Positions 28,950-41,092 of a DNA stretch of 64,000 nucleotides are shown here, in pieces. Under the pieces are notes generated by a model. The model saw nothing but the letters and a program-made list of their open reading frames with translations, was not told where the DNA came from and searched no databases. The first letter of the stretch is position 1; each line of letters begins with the position of its first letter. The position numbers and the translations under genes were made by a program. Source of the stretch: Paragorgia papillata (taxonomy: Eukaryota; Cnidaria; Anthozoa; Scleralcyonacea; Coralliidae); the NCBI GenBank assembly GCA_035771165.1, contig JAWNZC010000285.1:310001-374000 (forward strand), read 5' to 3'.

Positions 28950-30907
28950 TGCTGGTCACGTGGATTTTCCACAGAAAGTTGGAACAGCATGTGATTGGTT
29001 CGTTGTTAATTATGCAATTTATCACGAATTCGCTAAAATTAGCTCGAACACTTATAAAAACATGGCGTTTGTCGAAGTTAGATGGTGCATGTTTTCAATA
29101 TGCTCTGCGACTCGTTTGTCATTTTTTTCAAATTGATGGCTTATTCGAAGACCAAGTTAAGGCAATTAAAGCGTTCTTTAAAGGAAAAAACGTGTTCTTC
29201 TGTGCAAGCACTGGATATGGCAAGTCGATTGTGTTTCAATCGATTGCTTTAATTGCCGATGTCCTACTTAACCAAGTTATTGGAACCAGCACAGCGATTG
29301 TTATCTGTCCTTTGATGTCGTTAATGGTTGACCAAGTCAGTAGACTGCAGGAATTAGGAATCAGCGCAGCAGCCGTGTTTAAAGAACAAGATGAATCTGT
29401 GCTGACTGATATAGAGAATGGCCTCCACTCACTCGTGTTTATATCACCGGAATCGATGTTGGGCACCAAACGCTGGGAGAAATCTCAAACCTTTGTGGAA
29501 AAGTGTGTTTGTGTTGCTGTCGATGAAGCTCACTGTATAAGTCAATGGTAAGTTACTCTCAGTAATTAACTCTAAAAGTGAAAACAATTACAGTGCTGAA
29601 TGCCTAAATTTTCATAGTTTCTGATTCTTCAACACTGAGCACTTAATACAAGTACTAAATTATCCTATTATTCTATAGGGGATTGCCAGGGCCCAAACCA
29701 GTTCCTTTTAGAACTTGGTATGGAAATCTTGGTAGTCTGAAGTCTCTGTTAAAAGGACTTAATCTGATTGTGTGCACTGCTACAGCAACAAAGACTACCA
29801 AGAGGAAGATCTTTGAAGTGGTAGAGCTCAAGAAAGAGGAAACATTGAGCATTGAAAGAAGTCCAGAACGTCCAAATCTAATGTATTCAGTGCAGTACAT
29901 TGATAATGACTTAGAACTTACCGATATATTTGGCGATGTTATCACTGAAGTGAAGCAACATAAAGAGAAAACTACGAAGACCCTTGTTTATTGCCAAACA
30001 AGAAAGCAAGCTGCAATTTCATGGAGAGCATTCAAGTTGACACTTGGCAAATATATGTATCTTGGTGAAGGTATGTTGCTGAAAGACTGTATCGTAGAGA
30101 TGTTCCATGTTGGAACACCAGAGTCTTCAAAGAAGCACATTTTAAAGTCGATATGTCTTCCTGATGGTCACATAAGGGTCTTGACATGAAGACATGAAGG
30201 CATTAATAGCTTCAGAAAAATGTCGTTGAAAAGAAATTATGAGCCATTTCCCTGGTAACCATGAATTTGAATTGGAGGGTTGCCACTGCTGTGATGTTTG
30301 TGTTCAAGCTTGTTTGTGTTCAGGCTTAAGAGGAGAATGTGCCAAAAATCTACTTCTCAATTTTACCAACGATCGTGAGTTATACCAGTATGATAATCAT
30401 CGAACAGTAAGTAATGAACAAAAAAAATTGTTAAAATCTAAATTGCATGATTATCAGCATGTATTGCACAATGAAGCTCCAAAGCAAGTTTTGTATCCCA
30501 GTGTAACCATGGAATTTGGTAATTTTCAAATTCTTCAAGTTATCGCTAATGTTAGTAAGGTATTTTACATGTCTGACATTTTTAATTGTGTTGAAATTTG
30601 GCGAAGTGAGCATGCTCTTGAAGTTTTGAACATTTTATCGGAAGTGTTTGGTGACATTGCCATTAGCCAGCTCAATTTACAGTTGGAAACCTATGATTTG
30701 AATGACACTGTGGACTCAGACTGGTTAGATATAAAAGATGACTCGTTTAATGTAATGTTATGCCAGGACGACGCTTTGTCAGATGTTAGCAAGGAAATGA
30801 GTGACTTTGATAGGTCAACAGAAAACCATTCAGACATAAGTTTTAGAATAGAGAACATTGCAACTGAAGCATCAGCATTAATTACAACAGAAGACATGGA
30901 GCTCTAA
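28950..30907 (+). pseudogene. RecQ-like superfamily 2 helicase, lacking C-terminal motifs
   Basis: Exon 1 holds motif I (CASTGYGKSIVF, about 29200-29235), motif Ia-type ICPLMSLMVDQV and motif II (VDEAHCISQW), ending at a GTAAGT donor at 29549. Exon 2 starts after TTCTATAG at 29679 and holds motif III-type VCTATAT and the second RecA domain up to GHIRVLT. There a stop occurs at 30187 and the sequence jumps to a C-terminal cysteine-rich part (CHCCDVCVQACLCSG) in 30239-30907. Motifs V and VI are missing, so the helicase cannot work. The start codon is uncertain. Confidence 0.75.
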
Positions 30908-31247
30908 AGAACTTGTATTGAAAATTTAAAACATTAACTGATCCCTACTAAGATCGCCATGCCTCTTACAATTTAACTATAATTACAAGGCATTAGTGGG
31001 TTTCTATAATCACCATCCATATTACATGTATATATACAACCTATATTAATTTATTTAGAACCATGATATAAACTATGAAATCTGAAAATGAGTTGTAATA
31101 ATCTACATTTATACTTCAACCTTAAAATACATTACAAAATATAAAAAGTTTGAAGTTTTTTCAGTTTACTAAACAAGCTCTATACTCTGAAACAAATCCT
31201 TTACGGCCAAACTGGGTCTTCGTTTCCGCAGAACATTGAGGAAAGAT

Positions 31248-31319
31248 AGTTGTAGATGGGACTAAACCCTTAACCTTCTAGAAATCAGAAGGTTGCGGGT
31301 TTGAACCTCATCTACAACT
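31248..31319 (+). pseudogene. tRNA-like cloverleaf
   Basis: The ends AGTTGTAGATG and CATCTACAACT pair perfectly over 11 bp. Inside are a GGG/CCC mini-hairpin, a 6-bp stem CCTTCT/AGAAGG with a 7-nt loop, and a B-box-like GGTTTGAACCT. There is no U before the anticodon position, so it is probably a tRNA relic or SINE head rather than a working tRNA. Confidence 0.4.
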
Positions 31320-31430
31320 CAGATTATAATTTCTTAGTATACTAAACATCTGGTTTCAATTAAAACTCTGACAATGTAATTCTAGCATTGTAATACCTAA
31401 AAGATGGATAGTACAGTATGATATTGTATA

Positions 31431-31655
31431 CAGTAAACACCCACTAAGAACTTCAGCATTAATTTGTTGTCCCATCCAAAATAAGAACATTTTTTATTTT
31501 TATTTTTAAAAAAGCAGTATCTTATACAGTTTTTGCTGTAAGAGAATTACCCATAAGAACATTTTAATAAAAAAAAACACTCGAATTTTTATTAGGTAAG
31601 ACCTTGTTCCAGGATGTTTTAGTAAAAGTAGGTTCTTTTAGTGGGTGTTTACTAT
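31431..31655. mobile_element. Palindromic MITE
   Basis: Starts CAGTAAACACCCACTAAGAAC and ends with the near-exact reverse complement (GTTCTTTTAGTGGGTGTTTACT). The centre is AT-rich. It lies between two convergent genes. Confidence 0.65.
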
Positions 31656-31676
31656 GATGTTAATAGTTTTTTACAA

Positions 31677-34600
31677 TTATCTGGCAGTCTTATTTAAACA
31701 AATCCTCTTTTTGTGTCCATTGATCCATTTAAACATTGCATGTAGGTCAAAATTAACAAGGAGACTGGAAGAACAACCACTAAAATACTTATAAGATCTA
31801 TCTGCAGAGTATTTAAAAGCATTATTACAAAGTAATTCTTGAACAATTTTCTTGAAATCATCCAAACACTTCTTTCTCACATGTGAACCTGATCGTCTTA
31901 GTACCGTACAATCAAGATCAAAATTGTCCATCAATTGTTTGTTGACAGACAACATTTGCAGAAACGAGTTATTGCTGTTTCATTTGATGCATTAGGGCCC
32001 ATTTTCTTAATTACCTCTTTCAGTACTCGGTTGTAATGTTCTAATGCCAGGTCAAGAGGTATGTTGCCACCCATGCCATACTTGGATTTTATAGACCTAT
32101 TTCAAATGAGCTTGTGTGCTTCCTGTGGTGGTAAAATAGCATACACTTGCGAAATCTGGTGAAGCCCTTCCAAGGCATACTTACGGCTACGTGCCCCATC
32201 TACTTTTAAAAATAGCAAGAAATATTTCCAGCACCTCAAAATGCGCAACCCATCATCTTCTGATATTGTATCAGAGAAATTGAGGAACAGCATTCCATAC
32301 TCCAATAGTGCCAGCTGATAATTGAAGACATCATCTTTGCCAACTGCATTGGATGACGCGCGCTGTGTGTTCCGCCTATTGGAGTCTAAACCATGGGTCT
32401 TCTCATGTGCTGTGCGCCTTTTGCCATCAAAGGCAAAAGACTTAGTGCAGCCAGGGAATCTACATGGGAAACGACCATCTTCCAATACATCTACGCTACA
32501 CTCTTGCAATTCCTCCATGAGGGCATTTATGTTTTTTTCATTGACAATATATTTGTCAACAATTTTAAATGCCAGGTCTTTCAGAAAATTAGTTTGTGTC
32601 TCTGCGGTCCCATCAACAATACGCATCGGCAAAGTTTCTTCCGGCGGATTCTCCTCCAGGGAGGTGATCTGCAAGAAATCAAGGGCAGCAGCAGCAACTC
32701 TTGCTTCAATTTCCATTCTGAAGAATTGTTTGCATGCAGAGAAGTTCTTGTCAACTTTAGCAACAACATTTCTTCTATTGATGTGGTTGCGGTCAGAATA
32801 ACGTGTACACTTATCTGAAGATGCACTAGTGTTGTGAAAGTGATCGAATGCAACCTGAAAATATAGCACAGTACACTATATTAAAACAAACTTTTAAAAT
32901 GACAGGTATTTACAGTGCCTATGAAACAAAATTTTCAAGTTCAATGGATAAAATTAAAGTAAAGTTTGAAATTTCTTCTTTTGATTGTGAAAGTTTCAGG
33001 GCAAATAATTAATACTGAATGTATGTTTGTTTATAAAAAAAATTCTGTATATCCAATTTTTTCCCAAAGTCTAAAACATGGCTTTTCTAGATATAGAAAA
33101 ATTGGATATACAGATTTTTTTTTAAATTTGCATATTCATCATCATCATTGAAGAAAACTTTTGCTGAAAAAAAAATTTGGGGTCCCAGGATTCATTTGCT
33201 ACATAAATACGATTAAAAAGTAATTGGTGGCAATTTTGAAACATCACTGTTGCTATAGCAACCATTGCTACATACCATTACTGAATTTTTTTAATTCCCA
33301 GTATGTTTCCTAATGATTTACATTTAGTTTTAGGTTTCTTATCAGGTATTTAGGCATTTAATTTTGCTGTCCAAATTTGCACTTAACACATTTAAAGAAA
33401 CTGTATGGAGCCACCTTAAACAGATAAAAAATAAGGCATATTTTTACCTATAAAAATTTCATCTGGGTGAAAACATTTCATCCTGTCATCTGCAGTGTGA
33501 CCATTGGCAATCTGCATCAAAGAATTTACACCTCTTTCCACTGACAATTGGTCACCCACTACACTTTGACCAGTAAAATGCTGATGGTCTTCATCTCCAA
33601 ATCGAGGGACGTACGGATGGATTTCGTCAAGTACAACTTGCATACCTTCATTGGTGTTTTCATTTTCAAAAATCATACCCAGGAACATCTAAAGTGTTAT
33701 AAGTTTAAATATGTTACATCAATGTAACAAATTGGACATTACAATTTTATACATACTTAGATGTATAATTTTATTATAATTATACAAAGACTGAGGGTAT
33801 ACATCCGCTTGTTTGAAGAATTGCAATTGTTGCTACCTACAGTAGTAAGAGTTTCACATGTTATGCAATCGCGTCTGACCACATAACACATGAAACGCTA
33901 CCATGTTGCATCTTTTGCACACTGTGATTGGTCAATTTCATGTTCATTTCTTGGTCCTGTTTTAATACCACTGAGAAATTTTACTGATGAATAGAAGATG
34001 GACATCCTGTAATTTGTAATTAACTCAATGCAAACAATCAAGTGAGTTTGTGAGAATTTGAAAAGATATAACCCTCCTTGTAAACCCTCCTTGTCTATAC
34101 ATGTAGCATGCATGCAGATGCTTGTACATGTCCAGTGCTTACACTGTATCATTGCTCAGGTTGACATAAACTTTCAACTTCTAAACTTGCTATTGTGTTT
34201 GTAAGTGGTGTGCATCAAGCCCCATAAAAGTACGGGCTAGCTATTTTCTATTTTCCATTGTTTTTAATTTATTTGTTGACATAGTCCAATTGCCCCAATG
34301 AAATTTGTTAAATACCAGAGAAGTGTGGTCTACAGGTTTTTTACAAGACGATGGTATTACTTCCTTTGGCCAATTGGTCCATCAGTAAATGGTTTGCAAA
34401 ATTTTGAGAAGGCTCTATTGGCACTATGATAAAATACAAACAGACTTACAGTATCAGTTGGCTTGGCCATTTCCCTCGAGTATATGTGCTTAATATACTG
34501 AATTACATGATCTTTTAGAAAACCCAGGCAATTGATGTTGTCCACAATAATTCTAGAGACTAAACTGGCATAGTTTTCTCTCTGTACAACATGTTCTGCG

Positions 34601-35352
34601 CTGTCTGGAATGAGCTTTCCATTATCCATCTCTAAAATGTTTTGCTTCGATCTTGGTTCAATGCTGAGATGATTTCCAGAAACTCGATTTTCAGTGCTCA
34701 TATGGCCTACCCAATGTTTGTCAAAGAAAATCAACCTCAAGCTGTTCACTTGGAGTCACCTCTTCAGATCCATGGACGTTGATTATCATTTCAAATCTGC
34801 AACAATCGTGCATTTCCATTGTTCACCTTCTCCAAAATTTTTGCATTGTGGTTATGACCAAATTCATCCAATTTCTTATATACGAAGGTATGGGACACGA
34901 CAAGTCGCAGAACCAGCAATCGACACAGAATTGCCTAAAAAAATATGTACCATACATCATAGAACTACTTCAAATTTTAACCCATTGTGTCTATAATACA
35001 CCAATTACATCATTTTAATCAACCCTACGTTGCGTAAGGTACGTTATTGATATATACAGTATTAAACATGTATAATAATATATTCTTTATACCAACCATT
35101 AATCCTGAGTGTTGAATGAAAATGGTATTCAACAGTTGAAGGGACAGTCAAGTAAGGTGATCTGTTCTTTAGGCAGATGGATGAGGCCATACATACAGCT
35201 GGCATCCAGTATAGATTGTTCCTTTCCAGACTGCTTTTACGAATAGAAGCGGACATCAAAACACTCCTGAGTAGCGGGGTTCTTTCCTTTAATTCGTGGT
35301 CGAGTTTTGTCAACGAAAAGTTCACAATGTCTTCTTTGCTCGTTTTGCGCAA
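31677..35352 (-). pseudogene. DUF6589-type transposon protein with C2H2-like finger, multi-exon
   Basis: Coding blocks read leftwards: 35352-35100 (RTPLLRSVLMSASIRKSS), 34749-34440 (STENRVSGNHLSIEP, YSREMAKPTDTV), 33688-33445 (FLGMIFENENTNEG), 32830-32102 (a CRFPGCTKSFAFDGK...H...H finger, then FNYQLALLEYGMLFLNF and ILRCWKYFLLFLK), and 31955-31677 (C-terminal Cys/Lys-rich part). These words recur in a family of long cnidarian proteins annotated DUF6589, thought to be transposon-encoded. Introns separate the blocks; exact splice sites were not all resolved. Whether the gene is intact is unclear. Confidence 0.6.
32990..33415. mobile_element. Palindromic element ending ACTGTATGGAGCCACCTTAA
   Basis: The right end is shared with both ends of the MITE at 54280-54797, as are the inner words AAAACTTTT, GGGGTC/GACCCC and TTGCTATAGCAAC. 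A central palindrome lies at about 33035-33120. The left arm has diverged. It lies in an intron of the DUF6589-type gene. Confidence 0.55.
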
Positions 35353-35390
35353 AATGCCGCCTCCTCCAACTTCCGGTGCGTTGTCCGGGG

Positions 35391-36784
35391 CAGGGCCGCT
35401 TTATCCTATGGGCAAAAGGGACAGCTGCCCCGGGCCCCGGGTGAGGCGGGGGCACCCAGCCCCATGAGAAAAAAAGTTTATTAGTTGCGAAACGACTCAA
35501 GGGATATTTGAATTTTGAGTTTTTAGTACCTGTACAATGTACATACCAGTGGCGTAGCTACACCCGGGCCTACCAGGGCACAGGCCCGGGTAAAACCTGC
35601 GTGTGCCCGGGTTAAATATTGCAGACAGATCATGAGACATTCGAGACAGCTCAACACGTCGTTTTCAGAAATCGAAAATGGAAACAGCTGGTGGGTTATT
35701 TGGCCGTGTTGGCGAATTTAACTCTGAGAGAGACTCTTAGTTCCTATGTGGATAGAATGGAGATGTTATATATATATATATATATATATAAATATTAACA
35801 TGGAAATGGACGTCCACAAGTTTAATTATCATTCAACACTAATAGATCGAGACGTCAAGTACGTCTCCTATCACGTAGTCGATAAAATTCCACAAAAATT
35901 ATATCTAGACGTCTATCTGTATTCAGTGGCGTATCCAATCCATGTTAATGACATCATCCATTATTCCACAAACTGACTACAAAGTTTGTCGCAATCTACC
36001 CAAAAATGATGTAAATATTTAATTTTCGTATTTTATATGGCGTTTTATAATGTTCAGAATTCTATGAAGTCTGCAGGAAATCGTATTTCAGAGACCACTA
36101 GATTTCAAAATTTTTCGGGAGGCATCCTAGCTGCCCCCCTTAGAAATGTCAGTGGGCCAACGCTTAGTGCCCGCCTAATTAGTCAAACCTGGCTACGCCA
36201 CTGGTACATACTGAATATATTGTGACGAATAAAAAGTCTATTTCGATATATGCGCTGTGCAAACCTTCCTTCCCGACACACAAGATAGTGAAATTTGCTC
36301 TATTTCTCTCGAGAAAAGTCTGGGAACTACACTTGGAGTCGGACTCGGTGCTTCAGTCACATTGAGAGCTTTTAATATTTGGAGATGATAACATGTTGTT
36401 CTGCCGCCTTGGTAAAACTACCGAAGTTGTCTTGCTACAATCATTGCAGAAATTAGTTGGGACACTTGATAAAATATCTACTACACAAGTGAATGGGTGC
36501 TGAAATAGCATTCTAAACTCATTCCGTGATGTCCCCCATCCCCCTTTTCAATGTTGTTTCACACTTCACTTATTTTACCGTAATTTATTCCACTTGATCA
36601 GGTTTATTTGTGATAAAACCAACATTGTAAAAGGGGGAGGGGGAATATATGTCACATTTCAGGACAAGTGTCCCAACACTTTCTGCAAAGATTGTAGGTT
36701 TTAAACCTTTCCCAACATTTTTCCATATAGGGGCCCCATCAAATTTCTCTGCCCCGGGCGCCGTAATCTGTTAATGCGGCCCTG
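35391..36784. mobile_element. hAT-like element with perfect 8-bp target duplication
   Basis: Ends CAGGGCCGC and GCGGCCCTG; flanks GTCCGGGG at 35383-35390 and 36785-36792. It is itself interrupted by a second hAT at 35547-36203. No transposase frame was found in the remaining 737 bp. Confidence 0.88.
35547..36203. mobile_element. Nested hAT-like element, 657 bp, perfect 8-bp target duplication
   Basis: Ends CAGTGGCGTAGCTA and TGGCTACGCCACTG; flanks GTACATAC at 35539-35546 and 36204-36211. It carries a (TA)n stretch near 35769 and no coding frame of note. It inserted after the outer hAT. Confidence 0.9.
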
Positions 36785-36813
36785 GTCCGGGGGTGGGGGG
36801 GGGGGGGTGTGGG

Positions 36814-37221
36814 GGTAATACTCCCACTGTGAGTACGTGGACTGTTGTTACTCACCGTCGCAACAAGTCTTTGCCGAGCAGTCAGGTTTCGTCTGCTGCT
36901 GGTTCCGACCTTGCCGCACCTTGGGTGCGTAAGCGCCCGGCGCCATCTATTGCGTCTTCGTTCCCCAGTGCCACGCGGTCCAAAATCGCCGCTGGTGAAC
37001 CTACCTCTACTGAAGCCTCGTCTCCTGGCGTTGGCCGATCCGCTGTCGCATATACGCCGACGCTTTCGGCTTCAGGCAATCTTTTGTATTCGGATGCTGC
37101 CCGTTCTGGTATCCGTATTGCCAATCCACCATTGCCTCCATCATTTGATGCGGACGATGACATTTCCCAAGGGTCCTCGGGCGGTGGTTCCGAGGTGGAC
37201 TGGGAGGACTTTAACTCTTGA
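36814..37221 (+). pseudogene. Keno-like ORF1, C-terminal fragment
   Basis: Open frame with VSTWTVVTHRRNKSLPSS, matching the C-terminal part of ORF1 in copy 3 (FTLVTRRHKNRS). It is low-complexity and rich in S, P and A. The stop TGA at 37219 precedes the ORF2 ATG by 12 bases. ORF1 proteins of this class bind the RNA template; the zinc knuckle lies outside this fragment. Confidence 0.65.
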
Positions 37222-37233
37222 TTTATTTTTTCA

Positions 37234-40200
37234 ATGGCTACCAAGATTTTAACACTAAATGTGCAGGGTTTGCATGCAGACCCTCATCGTGCGGTTTTTA
37301 TCCAATGGCTAGCGTGCTTTCGGCCTGACATTGTTTGTGTCCAGGAGACCCATTCGACGCCGTGCGCTGAATTTGAACAATGGTTCGCCGGTTCGTCTTA
37401 TAATGTCGTATCATCGCCGGGTTCCGGGCGTAGTTGTGGGGTGGGTATCCTCGTGCACCCGTCTTTTTCCATTGACCATACTTGGCGTGATGCTGATGGT
37501 CGCTATGTGTGTTCCGAGCTGTCCAAACAGAACTTTTCTTTTCCGATTCATTGTATATATGGCCCTAATAATAAAAAAGACGGTGATATGTTTTTTGAGT
37601 CCCTCTACCCCACCATTGATGCTATCCTGCCGAACTTGTTTTGTGGTGACTTCAATACTGTTGTGGATCCCGCCCTTCATCGTTTTGGGTGTAACCCGTC
37701 CTTGCCGTGGGCATATAATTGGTCTGCGTCATTGAGTAACCTGATGTCGGCCCCCTCCTCTTTTGACGTCTGGCGCTCTCGACATCCGACGGAGCATGCT
37801 GTGACTTGGCGACGTCCGAACGGTTCCAAAGGGTCTCGTCTGGATATGATTTGGATGACTGAGCGTTTGTTGAGTCTTGTCCGTTCTTGTTAAATCTTGC
37901 CCTTTTTGCATTCGGACCATTCTTACGTTTATTTGGAAATTAACTTTCCGTTTGGAATTCAGTATACTCGGTCTTACTGGAAGCTTAATAATTCGCTTCT
38001 TTCGGACTCCGCTCTCCAACCCACTATTAAAACGTTTTGGTGTGGGTGGCAGTTAGAACGTCCGGCCTTTCGTGATCTGTGCAATTGGTGGGAGGCGGGC
38101 AAGTATCACCTTCGCCCTATTCTCCAGAACTATTCGGCTGACAAAACTCGTTCTCGTAACACAACTTTTCGGCCGCTTCAGGCTCGCTTGAGTGCGCTCA
38201 CCACTCTTCAGAACAATGGTGACACCACTGTTGCAGCGGATATTCTTTCTGTCAATTCGCAACTTCACGATTTTTTGTTACACCGGGCGCATGGCGCAAA
38301 AGTTCGCGCTCGCGTCGAGTGGGCTGACGATGGCGAGAATTCGTCTAAGTTTTTTCTAAACCTGGAGCGGAAACGTGCTCAGCAACGGCTTATTTCCGGG
38401 GTTTATCGTCCTGATGGTTCCTTCGCCTCCTCTACGCCTGACGTGGTCCGTACGTTTGCTGAATATTACCAGACCTTGTTCTCTAGCCAGCCCCTGGGCC
38501 CGATTTTTCAGAACAAATTTATTGATTCTTTGGATCGTCGTTTATCAGTTTCGGCTGCCGCTTTATGCGAAGGTTTACTTGAATTATCCGAGTGTGAGAC
38601 TGTACTGAAGAATATGTCCTCTGGGAAGACCCCAGGAATTGATGGGTTGTCTGCCGAATTTTACCGCACTTTTTGGAGCGTTATTGGCGACGATTTTGTT
38701 GCTCTTGCTAACTCCTCGTACCATGCAGGTAAGCTGTGTCCCACTCAGCGCCAGGGGGTCATTTGCCTACTTTACAAGAAAGGTGACGTTTTCGAAGCCT
38801 CTAACTGGCCTCCTATATCGCTTTTATGTGTGGATTACAAACTTATCGTCGGGGCTTTAGCCCGCCGTTTGTTACTTGTTCTACATTCCGTCATTTCCCC
38901 GGACCAAACCTGTGGTATCTCTGGTCGGTTCATCGGAGAAAACATTGCCTTGCTGCATTCCTGCATCGAGTATGCCAATTTTAACAATCTTCCTGCTGCC
39001 TTAATATCCTTTGACCAAGCGAAGGCTTTTGACCGTGTGGAGTGTCCCTTCCTCAATTCCGTTTTGCTCAAAATGGGGTTTGGTCCATCCTTCATTCGTT
39101 GGGTCCAGTTACTCTACACTGATGTTCGTAGCGCGGTGCAGGTGAATGGTTTTTTATCTGCATTTTTCCCGGTCTCGCGGGGTGTCCGCCAAGGTTGCCA
39201 GTTATCTCCACTGCTGTATGTCCTGGTTGCCGAGACGCTAGCCTGTTCTGTTCGTGCTGATCAAACCGTCGTGTGATTTTTTCTCCCTTCCAGCAACGTC
39301 CAAGCCAAACTCTCAGCATGCTGATGATACTTCCGCTTTGGTATCTACTGACGATTCAGTATGCTGATGATACTTCCGCTTTGGTATCTACTGACTATTC
39401 TATCACCCGTTTATTTGAGAATATCGGAATATGAGCGTGCCAGTGGCGCCATGCTAAATTTGGGAAAGTGTAGGGGTCTCTGGCTCGGCTCTTGGCGTCA
39501 CCATTTTGATGTTCCAGCCCCTATTTTTTGGTCCAGTTGGTCTATCCGGCTCCTCGGAGTGTATTTGGGAACAGGTCTGCCTGTCGATACTGTGTGGGGC
39601 CCGCTTCTTCTAAAAATTTATCTAACTTTGGCGGTATGGAGTTCACGCTCTCTTTCGTTTACTGGTAGGTCCGTGGTCATCAACTCGCTAATCCTTTCTC
39701 AGATTTGGCATCTTGCGTCGGTGTTACCGCTTCCCGACACTGTTTTAGCATCCGTGAATCGCGCCATCTGGACGTTTTTTTTGGAACAATAAACGCCCTT
39801 TGCTCTCCTACGCGACTGTCTACCAACCTCGATCCCGTGGTGGTTTTGGTGTGGTCAACATCGAGGTACAAGCCCTTCACGTGCTTTGGGTTCAGCGTTA
39901 TCATCGCCCAGATCCTGGCAAGTGGTCTTTCTTTTTCCGTAACTGGTTACGGCGTGCCTTTTTGGAGGAGCCAATTTCTCGTGTTTTTGGGTCCTCCCTC
40001 GCTCCGGGCCCTCTTCGGATCCTTCCGGTTTTGTGTTTTGTGCGCGTGGCATGCTGTTGGTGGTCGTTTTGCTCATGGTGAGCTAGTCATTCCGGGTCTG
40101 TCTAGCGCTCCGCCTATTCCTCTCCTGGACCTTTCCACGAGTGTGTCATATCGCATTCTCCTAGAAGGTGCTTTCTCTGAGCCTCGCTGTGTTGAGAAGT

Positions 40201-40751
40201 TTCGTCATTTTGGTGCTGGGTCATGGCCATCTGTCTGGGCGTCCATCCATCTTGGCCGTTATATTCGAACTGTTCTTGACATTGCCTGGAAAATAGCTCA
40301 TGGTGTTCTCTCAACGGCGGACCGTCTCTTTCGCTTCCGCATGGCTGTTTCGCCCCGTTGCTTGTGTTCCGGTACAGAGTCTCTAGAACATTTTTTTATC
40401 ATTGCCCAGTCGCTGCTCATGCCCTGTTGTGGTACTCATCGCTACTACACCGATACCGCCCTGACTCACCTCGCGTCTTGCTGCGGGATGTTATTCTTGG
40501 TTTTCCAGATCCTTCTTCATGTCCTCAAACATCGTTTGTGGCTTCACCGGAATAATGTTCGTTTTGACTTCCTTCCTATTAATCTCGACGATGTTCTCCG
40601 CAAGGCCCGTTCTACGTTCCGGTCAACGGTCCCACGGTCCAACGCCGTCATTGTCCCGCATCGGACTTCCATGCCTCCTGGTTGGCGTTTCGCTTTTTTG
40701 GCTGTGTCCTTACATGGCACTCTTCATTTCTTGGAAGCCATATCTGACTAA
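37234..40751 (+). pseudogene. Keno-like ORF2: apurinic-type endonuclease and reverse transcriptase
   Basis: Best endonuclease domain in the window: MATKILTLNVQG, CVQETHS, IYGPNN, then the catalytic CGDFNTV near 37650 and SRLDMIW near 37835. An in-frame TAA lies at 37891-37893 and the same frame continues through RT (SGKTPGIDGLSAEFY, SFDQAKAFDRVE, GVRQGCQLSPLLYVLVAE) to a frame change near 39275. The catalytic YADD box lies in a 43-bp tandem duplication (39316-39401). Further shifts occur near 39430 and 39790. The C-terminal CLCSGTESLEHFF knuckle is near 40365. Not functional. Confidence 0.85.
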
Positions 40752-41092
40752 TTTGGGTTTGGGTGGGCTTTGAGCCCCCCTCGGTCTGGTTTGGTGGGTG
40801 GGCCTTGGCCTTCCCACCTTTTCTGGTTGTCGTTCATTTTGTCATCCCTTTTCTTCTTTCTTTTCTCCATCCAATTTTTTTATCTTAGCCATTCCATCGG
40901 CTCTCTGCGGTCGATGCACTTTCGCTCTTTTAACCATCCACATGTGTTGTTCATGGCATACGGAGAAAGGTTCACTACCTTTATGTGCGATCGATGCGAC
41001 TTGATGTAACCTCCGCAGGGTTTCTCTCTAGCACGCGGTGTCAGTCCCCATTACACTTTTCGGTGACGTAGCCGGGAGAGTTTCATAAAAAC
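40752..41092 (+). other. 3' untranslated region of Keno-like copy 2
   Basis: T/C-rich, with AGGGTTTCTCTCTAGCACGC near 41018. It ends CATAAAAAC at the U2 junction. No gene seen. Confidence 0.6.

Larger units (their letters stand above)
30908..31676. other. Spacer between convergent genes of the helicase element
   Basis: AT-rich non-coding sequence with a tRNA-like hairpin set (31248-31319) and a palindromic MITE (31431-31655). Nothing else recognised. Confidence 0.5.
28866..35390. mobile_element. DNA transposon with RecQ-like helicase and DUF6589-type protein (AcademH-like candidate)
   Basis: A rightward helicase gene and a leftward multi-exon gene converge near 31 kb. Helicase plus this transposase-like protein recalls the Academ superfamily lineage AcademH; that link is from memory. 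The left border is where Utopia-like similarity ends (28866, TAGCCTGCGTGCGGACGC). The right border is obscured by a hAT insertion at 35391 and a G-rich run, and no convincing terminal inverted repeat was found. Confidence 0.55.
36793..41092 (+). mobile_element. Keno-like LINE copy 2, 5' truncated
   Basis: Starts in ORF1, has most of ORF2, and ends ...CATAAAAAC directly before U2 AAGATC. The left border lies in a G-rich run right of the outer hAT and is uncertain by about 30 bp. Confidence 0.85.

Noticed and set aside
29549..29678. Frameshift between the two helicase blocks
   Set aside because: GTAAGT and TTCTATAG borders make a 130-bp intron the better explanation.
33838..33906. Short imperfect palindrome around GTTTCACATGTTATG
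   Set aside because: Arms of about 15 bp with mismatches and no flanking duplication; too weak to list as an element.
28866..36800. Terminal inverted repeats for the helicase-bearing element (TAGCCTGCGTGCGG... versus the TTCCGGTGCGTTGTCCGG region)
   Set aside because: Only short, gapped similarity. It is not enough to define ends, so the right border is left open.
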